NCBI GenBank assembly: GCA_002914805.1
Contig: JXTB01000148.1
Location: forward strand, 29,804-93,803
DNA: 64,000 bases
From: Parasponia andersonii
Taxonomy: Eukaryota > Streptophyta > Magnoliopsida > Rosales > Cannabaceae
Reading direction: 5' to 3'
This document shows, one piece after another, positions 11,663 to 23,769 of this stretch. The notes beneath the pieces were generated by a model. The model made no database searches. It saw only the letters and a program-made list of their open reading frames with translations, and was not told the origin of the DNA. Made by a program: the position numbers and the translations under genes. Each line of letters starts with the position of its first letter. The first letter of the stretch is position 1.

Positions 11663-12883
11663 ATAAGTGTGAAATCCCACATCGGCTGGAAAGGGGAACG
11701 AAGCACTCTTTATAAGGGTGTGGATACCTTTCCCTATCAGACGCGTTGAAATCCGTGAGTTGCGGAGGCCGGGTTGGCCAAGTAACAAAGCGGACAGTAT
11801 CTACTAGCGGGGGTGTTGGGCCCACCANNNNNNNNNNNNNNNNNNNNNNNNNNNNNNNNNNNNNNNNNNNNNNNNNNNNNNNNNNNNNNNNNNNNNNNNN
11901 NNNNNNNNNNNNNNNNNNNNNNNNNNNNNNNNNNNNNNNNNNNNNNNNNNNNNNNNNNNNNNNNNNNNNNNNNNNNNNNNNNNNNNNNNNNNNNNNNNNN
12001 NNNNNNNNNNNNNNNNNNNNNNNNNNNNNNNNNNNNNNNNNNNNNNNNNNNNNNNNNNNNNNNNNNNNNNNNNNNNNNNNNNNNNNNNNNNNNNNNNNNN
12101 NNNNNNNNNNNNNNNNNNNNNNNNNNNNNNNNNNNNNNNNNNNNNNNNNNNNNNNNNNNNNNNNNNNNNNNNNNNNNNNNNNNNNNNNNNNNNNNNNNNN
12201 NNNNNNNNNNNNNNNNNNNNNNNNNNNNNNNNNNNNNNNNNNNNNNNNNNNNNNNNNNNNNNNNNNNNNNNNNNNNNNNNNNNNNNNNNNNNNNNNNNNN
12301 NNNNNNNNNNNNNNNNNNNNNNNNNNNNNNNNNNNNNNNNNNNNNNNNNNNNNNNNNNNNNNNNNNNNNNNNNNNNNNNNNNNNNNNNNNNNNNNNNNNN
12401 NNNNNNNNNNNNNNNNNNNNNNNNNNNNNNNNNNNNNNNNNNNNNNNNNNNNNNNNNNNNNNNNNNNNNNNNNNNNNNNNNNNNNNNNNNNNNNNNNNNN
12501 NNNNNNNNNNNNNNNNNNNNNNNNNNNNNNNNNNNNNNNNNNNNNNNNNNNNNNNNNNNNNNNNNNNNNNNNNNNNNNNNNNNNNNNNNNNNNNNNNNNN
12601 NNNNNNNNNNNNNNNNNNNNNNNNNNNNNNNNNNNNNNNNNNNNNNNNNNNNNNNNNNNNNNNNNNNNNNNNNNNNNNNNNNNNNNNNNNNNNNNNNNNN
12701 NNNNNNNNNNNNNNNNNNNTTGGCCAAGTAACAAAGCGGACAGTATCTACTAGCGGGGGTGTTGGGCCCACCAGGCTTTCCGGGTAGACGCATTTTGAAA
12801 ACCGTGAGCTGCGGAGAGCGGTTTGGTCCAAGTGGCAAAGCGGACAATATCTGCTAGCGGGGTTCTTGGGCTGTTACAATAAG
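11663..12883 (+). mobile_element. TRIM-type LTR insertion with internal tandem repeats, TSD ATAAG
   Basis: The insertion starts TGTGAAATCCCACATCGG at 11668 and ends GGGCTGTTACA at 12878, so it has TG...CA ends. It is flanked by a perfect 5-bp duplication ATAAG (11663-11667 and 12879-12883). The head and tail match the intact 164-bp solo copy at 55826-55989 (opposite strand), including a TATA-like CTTTATAAGGG. Such short non-coding LTRs belong to terminal-repeat retrotransposons in miniature (TRIMs), mobilised in trans. Unlike the solo copy, this one carries extra units: the segment containing AACAAAGCGGACAGTATCT and GTGTTGGGCCCACCA occurs on both sides of the assembly gap. The spacing to the next homologous segment is about 104 bp. 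Confidence 0.85.
11828..12719. other. assembly gap (892 N)
   Basis: A run of N lies inside the tandem-repeat part of the TRIM insertion. The sequence on both sides is the same repeat unit, so the gap is most simply an unresolved tandem array. Long frames drawn across it are artefacts. Confidence 0.98.
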
Positions 12884-14807
12884 ACTTTGTATACTTATAG
12901 TGTGTCTTATTCTATATTGGTGTGACTATGTGTAAAAAGACTTAGTGTGTAAATATTGAATAAGGACCATAAAATATTTTCTTGTAATAAGTGTCGTTGA
13001 CAAAAATATATTCTCACAAACTTGATAATTACCACATGTCTTTCTTAATCCTGAAATAGGTGATGAATTCGTATTCATAATTTGTATTATTTATGATATT
13101 AAAAGGTACAGATTAAGAAATTGACAATCTAGACCTCGACATTTTGATAATGCATTATTATTCGCATTGGGAACATATACTTATAGATATAGAATCCACA
13201 AATCTATTATATAGAGAAGTGAATATTGTCTTGAGGAGTTATAAGAGCTTGGATGATTTAAATTTTAGCTAAGTAATTAGTAAAATTGGATATTTTATTA
13301 ATTGAAAATTTTCTGTAAGTCTGATCATCCATTAGATATAATATTGTATCAAGGAATTGTAAGACATAATTGGAGGGGTAAAATGGTAATTTCACCTATA
13401 TCTAATTATCGATATTTATGTGGAGATATGCATGCACATATTAATTATCTAATAGATATAATTTTATTTATAAAGTATCTTGTGATATTTATTTAATTCA
13501 AAAATGCAGTTTGAACCTTTAGTGGAATAAGTCCATAACTAATAGTATAAGCTCATTTGTATTAAGAGTTAATTATAACTGGATTCTTGTCTATTGGAGC
13601 TTGATTAAATAGATCCATTGGGGTTCCAAATCTATACTAACATCTTAGGCTGCATGAGATCAATTGGACTCAAATAGTTTTTTAGGCAATTACATAACAA
13701 AGGAGAAAAATGTCAGACTCATTGCTAAATTAATAGTGATTTTTACCCATCCTAGGGTTGGCTAAAATTCCTTCTTAAGCTCCTTATTGAGTAGTTCTTG
13801 ATTGAAACAATAATTTGGTGACTGCACAAAAAATTGAGAGAAAAGTGAGGGAGAAAAATTCTTAGAGTCACTATTGGAGGCCATTAGAGTTCTTGCATTC
13901 TCATTTAGAGGTTGATTAAGATCAATGCGCCTATACATCTCTGTACTTATAAGCTTGGTGCATAGGAAAGAAGACTCATTAGTTGAGGTACATAATCTCT
14001 TATATATATTTAGACCATAATAAAGATCTTAAATGGTTTTATGAAAAACAATAATCCAAAAGTTTTCTTTTGTTTTCTATATTTCCACTCATATTTGATT
14101 TTGTCATATTTTTCGTAAATTATAACTAATAGTTATTACACGACTGGACATATTTTGTTTCAGCTAGAAGTATTTATTATTATTATTTTTTATTGCAGCC
14201 TGTGGTGTAGTTGTGCCTCTGCCTAGTGCAACTGCCCTAGCTTCTAGTAATGTGACACAGGGTGCCATTGTCCACCATAGTAATGATTGTGCTGCTATTC
14301 GCTCTCCATGATTGAAACTATTCTTTTGTCTCAATTGTGAAGTACTCTGTCCTTATAAATGTGTTTTATATATGAAGAGGAATAACTCCTAATGAAGCTT
14401 AGGAGTCGACTTAATGGGTGAGGACTCTCTAATCCTCTGGCATCCACATAATAATATTCATTGATCCAGGAAAATAGCTGAGCAACCTTTGTTGATCCTG
14501 TGGCATTTGAAACATCAAGTAAAGCTGGTCATTTTGGTCATCTCATCAAAACCATTGACTCCATTCTCCACATTTTTTTCTCTTCTCAACTGGAGAATGG
14601 GACAGTATTTCGGGTATCTAACTGACGAGGCCTTATAACTCTGCCTGAGCTACAATTTGAGATCCAAGCCCGTACATAAGATAACCAAGCTACCCAAAAT
14701 CTCACAGCCTATAGATCCGCAGCATTCTCCTTCAGAAGAAGCTCATCCAAGCTCAAAATCTCATCGACCTCTTTAAAGATAGTTAGTGAATTGTATAACC
14801 CAACAAT
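12884..14807. other. no gene seen; possible old LTR-derived DNA
   Basis: AT-rich at first, then moderately complex from about 13500. Part of it (13560-14040) reads like the leader of a retrotransposon LTR, but I find no second copy, boundary or coding domain. It is left unassigned. Confidence 0.4.
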
Positions 14808-15235
14808 TGTTGTGCAGCGGAAGCGCAACTATTCCAAATTCTTATATTTAATATTAAGACAATATTAAATATAAACTACTAAGAAATTAACGAAAGCAGA
14901 AAATGCGTAGAAAATACTAAATGCAAAAATAAAGAAGAGCACAAAATTTAGCGAGATTCGGTGTTGCTGACCACTTCACTAACTTAAAAAGAATAAATAC
15001 AAAATCTAGGCTATAATGCAAAAATCTAGAAATAAATGGGAAAATGGGTAAAAACAAAACTATAGAGGTCCTTAAGAATAAAAGTCTTCACTAATAGAGA
15101 ACTAATTTTAGGATGATTAAAACTAATTATAGTAGGCTTTATTTATAGCCAATTGTAGACTTTAAATATTTATATACAAGTAATGTGGGACAAAGTGAAA
15201 AACAATTACAAAAGCTAACAAGCCAAATTCTAACA
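14808..15235 (-). repeat. 3' LTR of the copia element
   Basis: It pairs with 19356-19809. On the plus strand both start TGTTGTGCAGC and end in TAACA, giving TG...CA ends. It is 428 bp against 454 bp for its partner; the difference is mainly indels, including a segment near 19525-19545 missing here. The flanking base quintets are ACAAT (14803-14807) and ATAAT (19810-19814), a target duplication with one transition. A purine-rich tract on the minus strand (CCAAGATAGAGAT, next to 15236) fits a polypurine tract. Confidence 0.85.
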
Positions 15236-15335
15236 ATCTCTATCTTGGTGAGTTAGCAGATCTCACCTAAATTTTGTCATTTCCTGTATCCTCTATCTAT
15301 TACAACCATACCACTTTATGTACCAAAAAGCACAA

Positions 15336-18300
15336 TCAAATTTGTAGGATATTGATCAAGTCCAAATAATGATTAAACTTGATCGATATCCCCACTTTGG
15401 TCATTATATCCACAGGATTCTCAGTAGTCCTAATCTTCTGAATCAGTATCTTTCCTTCATTAATAATCTTCTATACAAAGTGATATTAAACGTCAATATG
15501 CTTTGTATGCATGGTATATTATATTCTTTGCTAAGTGAATGACACTCTGACTATCAGAATAAATATAAACATACTCATGAACAACTCCCAGCTCTTCTAG
15601 TAATTCTTATAACCAAATATCTTCTTTTATAGCCTCTATAATTGTATGTACTCCACCTTTGTAGTAGACAAAGCAATTGTAGAATGTAAAGTAGATTTCT
15701 AACTAATTGGTACTCTTACAAATGTGAATACATATCCAGTAGTTGAACAACATTTATCCAAATCATCAGTGTAATCGGAATCAACATAACTAACTACACA
15801 CTGACCAAGTCTATCATCCTACTTAAAAACTAAACCAACATCTATAGTCTTCAATAAGTACCATAGAATCTATTTCACACTTGCCAATGATCTTTACCGG
15901 GATCATATAAATACCTACTCATAACTCCAACTGCATATGAAATGTCGGGTCTTACACACATCATAGGATACATCAAGTTATCAACCGCATTTGAATACGG
16001 AATTCGTGACATGTACTCTCGCTCTACATCTGTACTCAGGGATAGAGATGTACTAAGCTTCAAATAAGGAACAAGTGGCATACTAACAGGTTTTGATTAT
16101 TCAGTTATACTAAAACACTGTAATATTTTCTTCAAATATTGTTTCTGAGTTAAACTAACTTTGCTTCTCCCTCTATCTCTACTAATCTCTATACCAAGAG
16201 TCTTCTTCGCTTCTCCAAGATCCTTCATTTCAAACTCTTGATTCAACTGAGCTTTCAACTTCTCAATTTCTTTTTGAATTTTCAAAGCTATCAATATATC
16301 ATCAACATACAAGAGTAGATAAATAAAAGACCCACCTCAGAGCCCGCGAAAATACACGTAACTATTAAACTTGCTTCTTGTGTACTTCTTACCCATCATA
16401 AACTAATTAAATCACTTGTACCATTACCTTGGCAATTGTTTCAGCCCATAAAGTGGTATTTTCAATTTACAAATCCAGTTTTCTTTTCTAGTAATCTTGA
16501 ATCTTTCTGGCTGAGATATATAGATTTCCTCTTATAAATCACCGTGTAGAAACGCAATTTTTACATCCACCTGTATTACCAAAGCTAATAAAATTATAAC
16601 GGAGGAACGTTTAATAACTGGAGAAAATACTTCATTATAATCAATTCCATCTAACTGAGTATAGCTTTCCGCTACTAATCTTGCCTTGAAGCGAACATCA
16701 ATCTTATTTGAAAATCTTTCTTTCTTTGTATATACCCATTTGCACCCAATTGCCTTCTTGTTCTTCGGTAGTTAAACTAGTTTCCAAGTTTCATTCTTTC
16801 GGATAGACTGCATTTCTTCCTCTATTACTTTCACCCACTGTTCAGTTTTCGAACTTTTGACTGCATCTTTGTACGTGGAAGGAACATCATCATCTACAAT
16901 GGGAAGTGTATATGTCACCATATTAACAAATCGAGTAGGTTTACGAATTTCCTATTTTGGCCTATTATGTGCAATTGATTCTTGCTACTGTTGAGGTTCT
17001 TAGGTCGGAACTTCTTCATCATCTTCAGTGTCCTCTTCTGCCAATAGAGTCTCACCACTATTTTTAATAACATTAGTTGAGACTACTATTATTGTTTTCT
17101 TAAACTCTACTTACTATGAAATACTAATGGCATTCTTTTGGTCTTTTGTTACCTTCTTTAACATGGCAGATTCATCAAAAGTAACATCTCTGCTAAATAA
17201 AATCTTTCTCGAACTTAGACACTAAGGTCAATATCCTTTTATACCTGAGCTGATACCTATAAATAATGCTTTCTTAGCTGTCGGATCTAACTTGGATTCT
17301 TTCATATGATAATAGGCAGTGGAACTAAAGATATGTAAAGAATCATAATTAGTAGTAGGTTTTCTAAACTATACCTCAAGAGGGGTTTTGCCTCCAATTC
17401 CATTCGATGGTACCTGATTAATGAGATAATACACATATGTAATTGCCATAGTCTAAAAAGCTTTGCCCAACTTCGCATTGGACAACATACATCGAACTTT
17501 CTCTAGCAAAGTCCGATTCATGCATTCTCTCGCCCCATTCTGCTGTGGTGTTTCTCGGATTGTAAAGTGACGCACAATATTTTTAGACTGGCTAACTCCC
17601 AAATATAGATCACTCCTATATTCTCTACCGTTGTCTGATCGAAGTCTTTTGATCTTTCTGCTCGTCTGAGACTCAATCATCTTTACCTATTTAATTAAAA
17701 CTTCAAGTACATCATTCTTAGTCTTCATTACATACACCCAAACTCTTCTGGAAAAATCGTTGACAAAAATAACAAAATAGTGTATACCTCCCAAAGAGGC
17801 TATCTTGATAGGTCCCTACACATTAGAATGAACATAATCTAGAATACATTCAGTATTGTGAATTACTATGCTGAACTTTACTCTTGTCTGTTTTCCCAAA
17901 ACACTGTATTTACAAAAGTCTAACTTGCAGATCTTCGCTCTTTTCAGGAAGCCTTACATCACTAAACTAAAGAAAGCTTTTTTTTCTTGCATGTCCCAAA
18001 AGCATATGCCATAGCCTAGTAATTTCTGAAGCTTCATCATCCTCAGAAACTGCAACAACTGATCTAATAATTGTACTATCATTGTAGTAATACAAGTTAT
18101 TTCTTATTGTACCTTTCATCACCATCAAAGAGCCTACAGTAACTTCCAAAATTCTATCTCGTATAGACATAGTGAAGCTTTAGATTCTAAAGCTCCCAAA
18201 GAGATGAGATTCCTCTTCAATTCTGGTACATACAGAACATTTATCAAAACAATAGTTTATTTATCATGATTCTTTAATCGAATTGAACCCACCCTAGTTA

Positions 18301-19292
18301 TTTTACATGATTCAATATTACCTATGTAAATAACTCTACTATTTAACTCTTCAAAATTGAAGAACCACTCCTTGTGAGGACATATATGGTAAATACAACC
18401 AGAATCTAAAATCTATCGATCATATTGTGACATCAAAGATTACCTAATTAGAGCAAAATCTGACTTATTATCTTCGATTTCTACTACATATGCATCAGAA
18501 ATACCCTTGTCCTTGCCTTGACTATGTACCTCTGGACAATCTTTCTTCCAATGCCCTTTTTCTTGACAAAAGGCACATTCATCCTTATGAGATCTTTCAT
18601 TCGAATGAGATCTACTCATTTTCTCTTGTTTATGGCTTTGATTACGTCGTCTGGCTGTAAGTGATTCTACAGGAATGTCCCTATTCTCCTTCTAATTTTT
18701 CTTCTGAATCTCATGATTGTACAATGCAACACTCACTTCATCGAAAAATAATTTTTCTTTCCAATAAAGCAACATAATATAGAGATGATTTAACTCATCA
18801 AGAAGGGACCCAATCAACAAAATTACTTTATCCTCATTTTTGAAGGTTTCATCCAAATTCAACAAATCTACTATCAATTTGTTGAAAGTATTAATGTGAT
18901 CACCAATAGTTGTACTAGGCTTTAACTAGAGGCAGAAAAGTCTTTTCTTCAAGTATAGTCGGTTCTTATTGCTCTTCTTCATATTCTTATTCTCGAGTGC
19001 CTTCCATAGCTTACTTGCAGAAGTCTCTCTCATGAATGGATACTTCTGTTCTCTACAAAGACCTGAGCAGATTGTACCACAAGTTTGATGATTGATCCTC
19101 TCCCATTCTTTATCATCTATTTTTTTTTAATTTCGTCTCCTTTAGAGCAATATCCTGATCTTGTTGATATAAACTATCTAATACCTCGCACTGCCATAAA
19201 CCAAAGTTATTTCGGCCATCAAATTTCTCCACGTCAATTTTTGCACTGGTCACAATTTTCATCTTTGCCAGTATTGACAAAGATTCTGACAT
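15336..19292 (-). pseudogene. copia gag-pol polyprotein, decayed
   Basis: A likely start ATG is at 19292-19290, followed by gag sequence including VEKFDGRNNFGLW (about 19230). Further on are a gag segment with IGSLLDELNHL (about 18810), a perfect CX2CX4HX4C zinc knuckle (CAFCQEKGHWKKDC, 18577-18536), and a GAG-pre-integrase piece with LWHMLLGH (about 18010). Integrase follows with LRSDNGREY and TPQQNG (about 17640-17540). The RT has the YVDD catalytic box at its usual place (about 16310-16299), then KDLGEAKKTLGIEI. RNase H ends with KHIDV.YHF (about 15500) and a stop at 15338-15336. Stops and frame changes occur throughout, so no protein can be made. The domain sequences are closest to the Tnt1/Tork branch as I recall it. 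Confidence 0.88.
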
Positions 19293-19355
19293 TTATGCTA
19301 ATATTTCAAATAGCTATCAAATAAAGCCTAGGTCGAACCTGTTGCCCTAATCACT

Positions 19356-19809
19356 TGTTGTGCAGCAGAAGCACAACTACTCCAAATGCTTATATTTAAA
19401 ATTAAGATAATATTAAATATAAACTACCAACTAGCTACTGAAATTAACGAAAATAGAAAATGTGCATAAAATACTAAATGCAAAAATAAATGAAAACACA
19501 AAATTTAGCAAAGTTTGGCAAATTACCTACGTCCTCGAGACATTGCTGACTGCACTAACTTCAAAAATAGGAAATATAAAATCTGGCCTATAATGCAAAA
19601 ACTTAGAAACAAATGGGAAAAGAAGGTAAAAACAAAATTATAGAAGTCCTTAGAAATAAAGGTCCTCACAAAAAACTAATTTTGGGATAGTTAAAACCAA
19701 TTACAGTAAAGTTTATTTATAACTAAGTGTAAACCCCAAATATTCATACACAAATAATGTGGGACAAAGTGTAAAACAATTATAAAAATTAACAATTTAA
19801 ATTTTAACA
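19356..19809 (-). repeat. 5' LTR of the copia element
   Basis: 454 bp, paired with 14808-15235. As the element reads on the minus strand, this is its promoter-bearing 5' LTR. Shared landmarks include AAATACTAAATGCAAAAATAAA and AATGTGGGACAAAGTG. On the minus strand a TATA-like TATAAATAAA lies near 19722. Confidence 0.85.
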
Positions 19810-19814
19810 ATAAT

Positions 19815-20492
19815 CATCTCTATAGTAGCAAAATTGTCACCAGAATTGCATCGGCAAATGCTCAGGGAGATAGTTACTTCCACTATTGAACCTAGACCGA
19901 AAAATAATCTATAACTATTTATTTTAGTTCATTTCATTCTTTAATTTATTGCATTAAAGAATTTATTTTATTGCATTCTTTAATTTAAATTTTTGCTGGT
20001 GTTCCCTGTGTTTTAATTACAACCACGTTATTACTATGATGAATTCTAACCTTAGTTACCTTTTCTATTTCTTAATAAACTATGGAAGTAATACAACAAA
20101 AATAGAGATTTAAGACACTAAGAAAGCTGGATTCTATAAATTGATGTCTAGTAATCTATTAGGATGGTGTGAAATAAAAATTTTCAAAAATGTTTATTAA
20201 TGGGTAATTTTGTAATAATAAAAATTTTAAATGCGTGTAAAAGGGAAATTTTAAGTTTTTAAAATTTTTACTAAGGATTTCATTAGAAGTGGGTGGGGAG
20301 ACAGATAAAAGGTGTGGTAGAAGAGCCACACGCCACCCTCATGTACATGTGCAATGCTCCCCACCCACTTCAAACTAACTTGTCAAGCTTTTATATTTTT
20401 CGAGTACTAGTTACTATATGTGTCGCTAAGAACAATATTCACAGATACGACATTCATAATTCTAATATGAAAAATCACAAACAATACTTGAT
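19815..20492. other. intergenic between copia and Tat elements
   Basis: AT-rich DNA with no gene recognised. A short inverted repeat is visible around 20288-20366: GGTGGGGAG... near 20292 and ...CTCCCCACCC near 20355. It is too small to call an element. Confidence 0.5.
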
Positions 20493-20497
20493 CATTA

Positions 20498-21084
20498 TTG
20501 TGTAGTCTAAAATCTATATATTGGTCAATGCCAAAAGGGGAAAGTTAGCAACGAGTTGAATGTGTCAGGTCGCATGTAAATTTTTCTGATCGAAGTGCGA
20601 CCTCCTCCGCATGAGTTAAGTACGACCAGTATAAAAAGGAAACTAGATTAAGCTTCATCAAACAGGTAATCTACAAAGAAAGGGAAACAAGTTTCTGAAT
20701 AGAGATCAACCAGTCATTCCATTTAAGTTATTATCCAATTATATTGTTACTCAAATTGTATTTTCTGATTACACACTTACCCGTTTTCACAATTGGGAAA
20801 TATTGAGCCACCCTCACTTATATGAAAGGAGCTTAGTGTTGTTATAAAAAACACTTCGCTACATTCTATAATGCTCTCTCTATTCTCATCTTGAGACTTA
20901 AAGAAACTCTTGTAATTCTCCAGAAAATAGTGAAGAACAGTGGACGTAGTCTCATCTTTTTTGGAGTTGAACTATTTCAAAATTCTCGTCTCCTTATTTG
21001 CTTTGATTTATTAACCCTTTTTATACATAAACCATATCTTGAATTTTTCCTAAATTCGTTGTTGATAAAACCTCCGTCAATAAT
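20498..21084 (+). repeat. 5' LTR of the Tat element
   Basis: 587 bp, starting TTGTGTAGTCTAAAATC and ending CTCCGTCAATAAT. It carries a TATA-like TATAAAAAGG at about 20631. Two GCGACC-type words (GGTCGCAT and GTGCGACCTCCTC) lie upstream of it. The boundary may be off by 1-3 bases, because ATTATTG at the start and CAATAAT at the end are inverted repeats that overlap the target site. Confidence 0.88.
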
Positions 21085-21102
21085 TGGTGCTAAAAGAAGG
21101 GC
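21085..21102 (+). promoter_or_regulatory. primer-binding site
   Basis: TGGTGCTAAAAGAAGGGC begins directly after the 5' LTR. TGG followed by a tRNA 3'-end complement is what is expected for first-strand priming. I do not assign the tRNA. Confidence 0.6.
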
Positions 21103-21141
21103 TATTCTAGCAAAAAATTTGTCAATTTCGCTTCTTCAACA

Positions 21142-23040
21142 ATGGAAAACACTAGAAATACTACCAGAAATGTCGAAACTAGCCAAAACTAACCCCAAAG
21201 CATTGTTGCTGCACAGGTCGATCTTGCTCAGAATCAGCCTGCCGTGACTGCACCAAAAAATATTGTCCAGAGACAGGATCGCATGGAGGATGCACTGGTA
21301 AATCTTCAGTAAATCACAAATCAGATTAATGATTCTATATGATGACTTGCTGAGGGACAGATGGTAACTCCACCACAGCACGAACGTCCCAGAGATCATC
21401 TTGCTCAATGACCTGAGAGAGGAATTCAGATCCTAGAGATGGGGAACCGCGACCAGCACAAAGCCCAGCAGGAGCGTCATGGAGATCGCACCTCCAAGGG
21501 AAAAGGCAAGGTCACAGACTTGCCTTAGGAATCTGGTACTAAGAGTTCGAGCACTGATCGTGGACAACTTCTCGGAGAGTAACCGTTAATCGTGATTGTC
21601 TAAGCAACGAGCAAAAACGTCAATCGAGGAGCATCTTTGAAAGGATTAATAGGAAGTCGAGACAAAATCCTGCAGACATGAGACAACACCTAGAACAGCG
21701 ATGTAGTCATGAGCGATCCACATCGCCTCATAACGACCGAAGTTGATCTCGTCGTACTATTATGTTGGAATCTTCACAAAGGTCGTAGTAGACCCTGCCT
21801 AACCAACCTGCCTTATATCGTGATAACGACCAAAGGCCACCTTTGTCATTAGTAATAGATAATGCTCTTTCTCCGAACGTCGATGTTTATAATTTGAGGA
21901 TTGCATTAGATGCATTTACTGGCTGGGATGATGAGTTCACTGATGGGTATCGTCAATCGCCATTCAACGAAGAAGTTTGAGCTGCTGCCTTATCTGTTAG
22001 ATTCAAACTTCCCACCATAAACACTTGTGATAGAAAAAATGATCAACAGGATCATATGGATCACTTCAATGCCCTGATGGAACTTTATCGTGTCGATGAT
22101 CTCGTACATTACAGATGTTTTGCTGTAACTCTCACAGGAGCAGCAAAGAAATGGTTCCGAGGACTTAAATCTGATTCAATCTCGTCCTGGCAACAACTTC
22201 AGACTGTGTTCTTGAAGCAATTCCAGGCTATGAAGAATTTTGCTGTTCCACTTGTCAGTCAGTCTGCTATTCGACAAGGTCTAGAGGTAACTCTACAATC
22301 TTACCTCAACCACTTTAACTTAGAGTTGGCAAATGTCAATCGCCCATTTGAAGGGTGAGTTTTAACTCTAATGATGGCCCGGGTGCGACTAGAGACTAAA
22401 CTCTGGGAAGAGTTACTTGAGCGAGAATGCAGAACCTTTGAAGAATTCTATGGAAGAGATCGTCGGCATCTGAGGGTGGAATCTTCATGAGAGAATCTTT
22501 ATAAGATGAAGAAGAAATGAGGAAAAAATTTTGCTAAAGATGTGACCACGACCAACAATAATAATAACAAGAAGTCAAACAAAAAGAATAACGAACAATC
22601 AAATGAGAAGTAGCCCAAACAAAAAAAGCAGCAGATTCCAAGAGCTCCCATGAGATTCAACAACCATATTGAACTGAACGCACCCATAGATCATATCTAT
22701 GTAGTCACAAATCAGTAGGAGCGATATCATCAACTGGAGCCGATAAAATGGGATAGAGCGAGGCATGATCCCAACAAGTTCTATCGGTATCATAATGACA
22801 TTGGACATGATACTAATAACTGCTATGCCTTGAAGGATGAAATCGAAAGATTAATTAAAGAAGGGCGGTTACGGCATTATACCAGGCAGAACAATGAAAG
22901 GCGAGAAGAAAACCTACAGGGACCTCCAGAAATTTAATGAGAAGTGCGAACTATTTTTGGAGGACCGCATGTTGGTGGAGATTCAAAGAGGGCACAAAAT
23001 AGGTATGTACGAGAAGCTCGATAGCAGCCATTGAGTAATG
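21142..23040 (+). pseudogene. Tat gag, decayed
   Basis: A start ATG at 21142 follows the primer-binding site by 40 bases (MENTRNTTRN...). The retrotransposon gag core is seen at about 22000-22360 with DHFNALMELYRVDDLVHYR, KKWFRGLKSDSISSW and VFLKQFQAMKNF. A knuckle-like segment at about 22775-22890 reads FYRYHNDIGHDTNNC and then LKDEIERLIKEGRLR. The first zinc-binding Cys of this segment is replaced (Tyr), so metal binding is probably lost. Many stops (the first after 16 codons) and at least one frame change between 21142 and 22056 make it non-functional. It would have formed the particle coat. Confidence 0.85.
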
Positions 23041-23087
23041 TCATGCATCTTGAGTAGCGACCACAAAAGCTTTAATAGTTATCAGAT

Positions 23088-23543
23088 ATGGATATTACCT
23101 TCACGGAGCAGGATGCAAGGGAGGTCCATTACCCACATAATAATGCATTGGTCATAAACATCAACTATGGAAGCATTCAGTTATGGCGAGTATTGGTCGA
23201 TAATAGAAGTGCTGTCGACATCTTGTACTATGACACTTTCAAGAAGAAGGGGTTAAGTGAAAGCGACCTAAAGTCTGCTCTCACTCCACTTTACAGATTT
23301 ACCGGTAATAACATAATGCCTAAGGGCATAATTGAGTTAATGGTCAATGTTGGAACTTATCCTAGGGTTTCAATGGTAATGACTCGATTCTTGGTTGTAA
23401 ATTGCCCCTCTATATTCAATATTATACTAGGAAATCCAACACTGAGGGAACTTCGAACAGTCACTTCAATCTACCATCGCGCTATGAAGTTCCCGACTCA
23501 ACATGGAGTAGGCGAAGTGCGAGGTAACCAATATAACACGTAG
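23088..23543 (+). pseudogene. Tat aspartic protease, decayed
   Basis: The open stretch of 151 codons carries the retropepsin region with VLVDNRSAVDILYYDTF (about 23190-23240) and, further on, a PSIFNIILGNPTLREL segment (about 23406-23453). Family members have D-T/G-G-S around the catalytic Asp. Here the residues after the Asp are Asn-Arg, so the flap and active-site loop are altered and catalysis is unlikely. The piece is in frame with the gag core, as expected of a gag-pol polyprotein. Confidence 0.82.
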
Positions 23544-23769
23544 ACTTGTTATAATAATTCTTTAAAGCTTGCAGTAACAGATGTGGCACCTCGCATAATG
23601 ATGGTCCAGGTACAAGGAGAAACGTCAAGTGACGTGTCAAATGAAGAACTCGATCCTTAAGAAATCGATGGAGAAGTCAAGATTGGACTTATTGAAGACT
23701 TGGAAGATTTGTCGATTGACAAGTCTTTGAAGGTTCTAAAAATCGAAGTGAAGCTTTAAGAACCTATGC

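Larger units (their letters stand above)
14808..19809 (-). mobile_element. complete but dead Ty1/copia retrotransposon (Tork/Tnt1-like)
   Basis: The 5.0-kb element is bounded by two LTRs (14808-15235 and 19356-19809) and an imperfect 5-bp target duplication ACAAT/ATAAT. It reads on the minus strand in copia order: gag with CCHC knuckle, GAG-pre-integrase, integrase, reverse transcriptase, RNase H. That order (integrase before RT) defines Ty1/copia. The initiator-Met primer-binding motif typical of the group is not visible next to the 5' LTR, so the primer is unassigned. Divergent LTRs and many stops show it is old. Confidence 0.88.

Noticed and set aside
11661..12847. Five frames of 324-364 codons on both strands
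   Set aside because: They exist only because the N run has no stop codons; their ends are TRIM LTR sequence.
11668..12878. Cassandra TRIM (5S RNA-bearing)
   Set aside because: The LTR lacks the 5S-derived pol III domain that defines Cassandra, so only the broader TRIM label is used.
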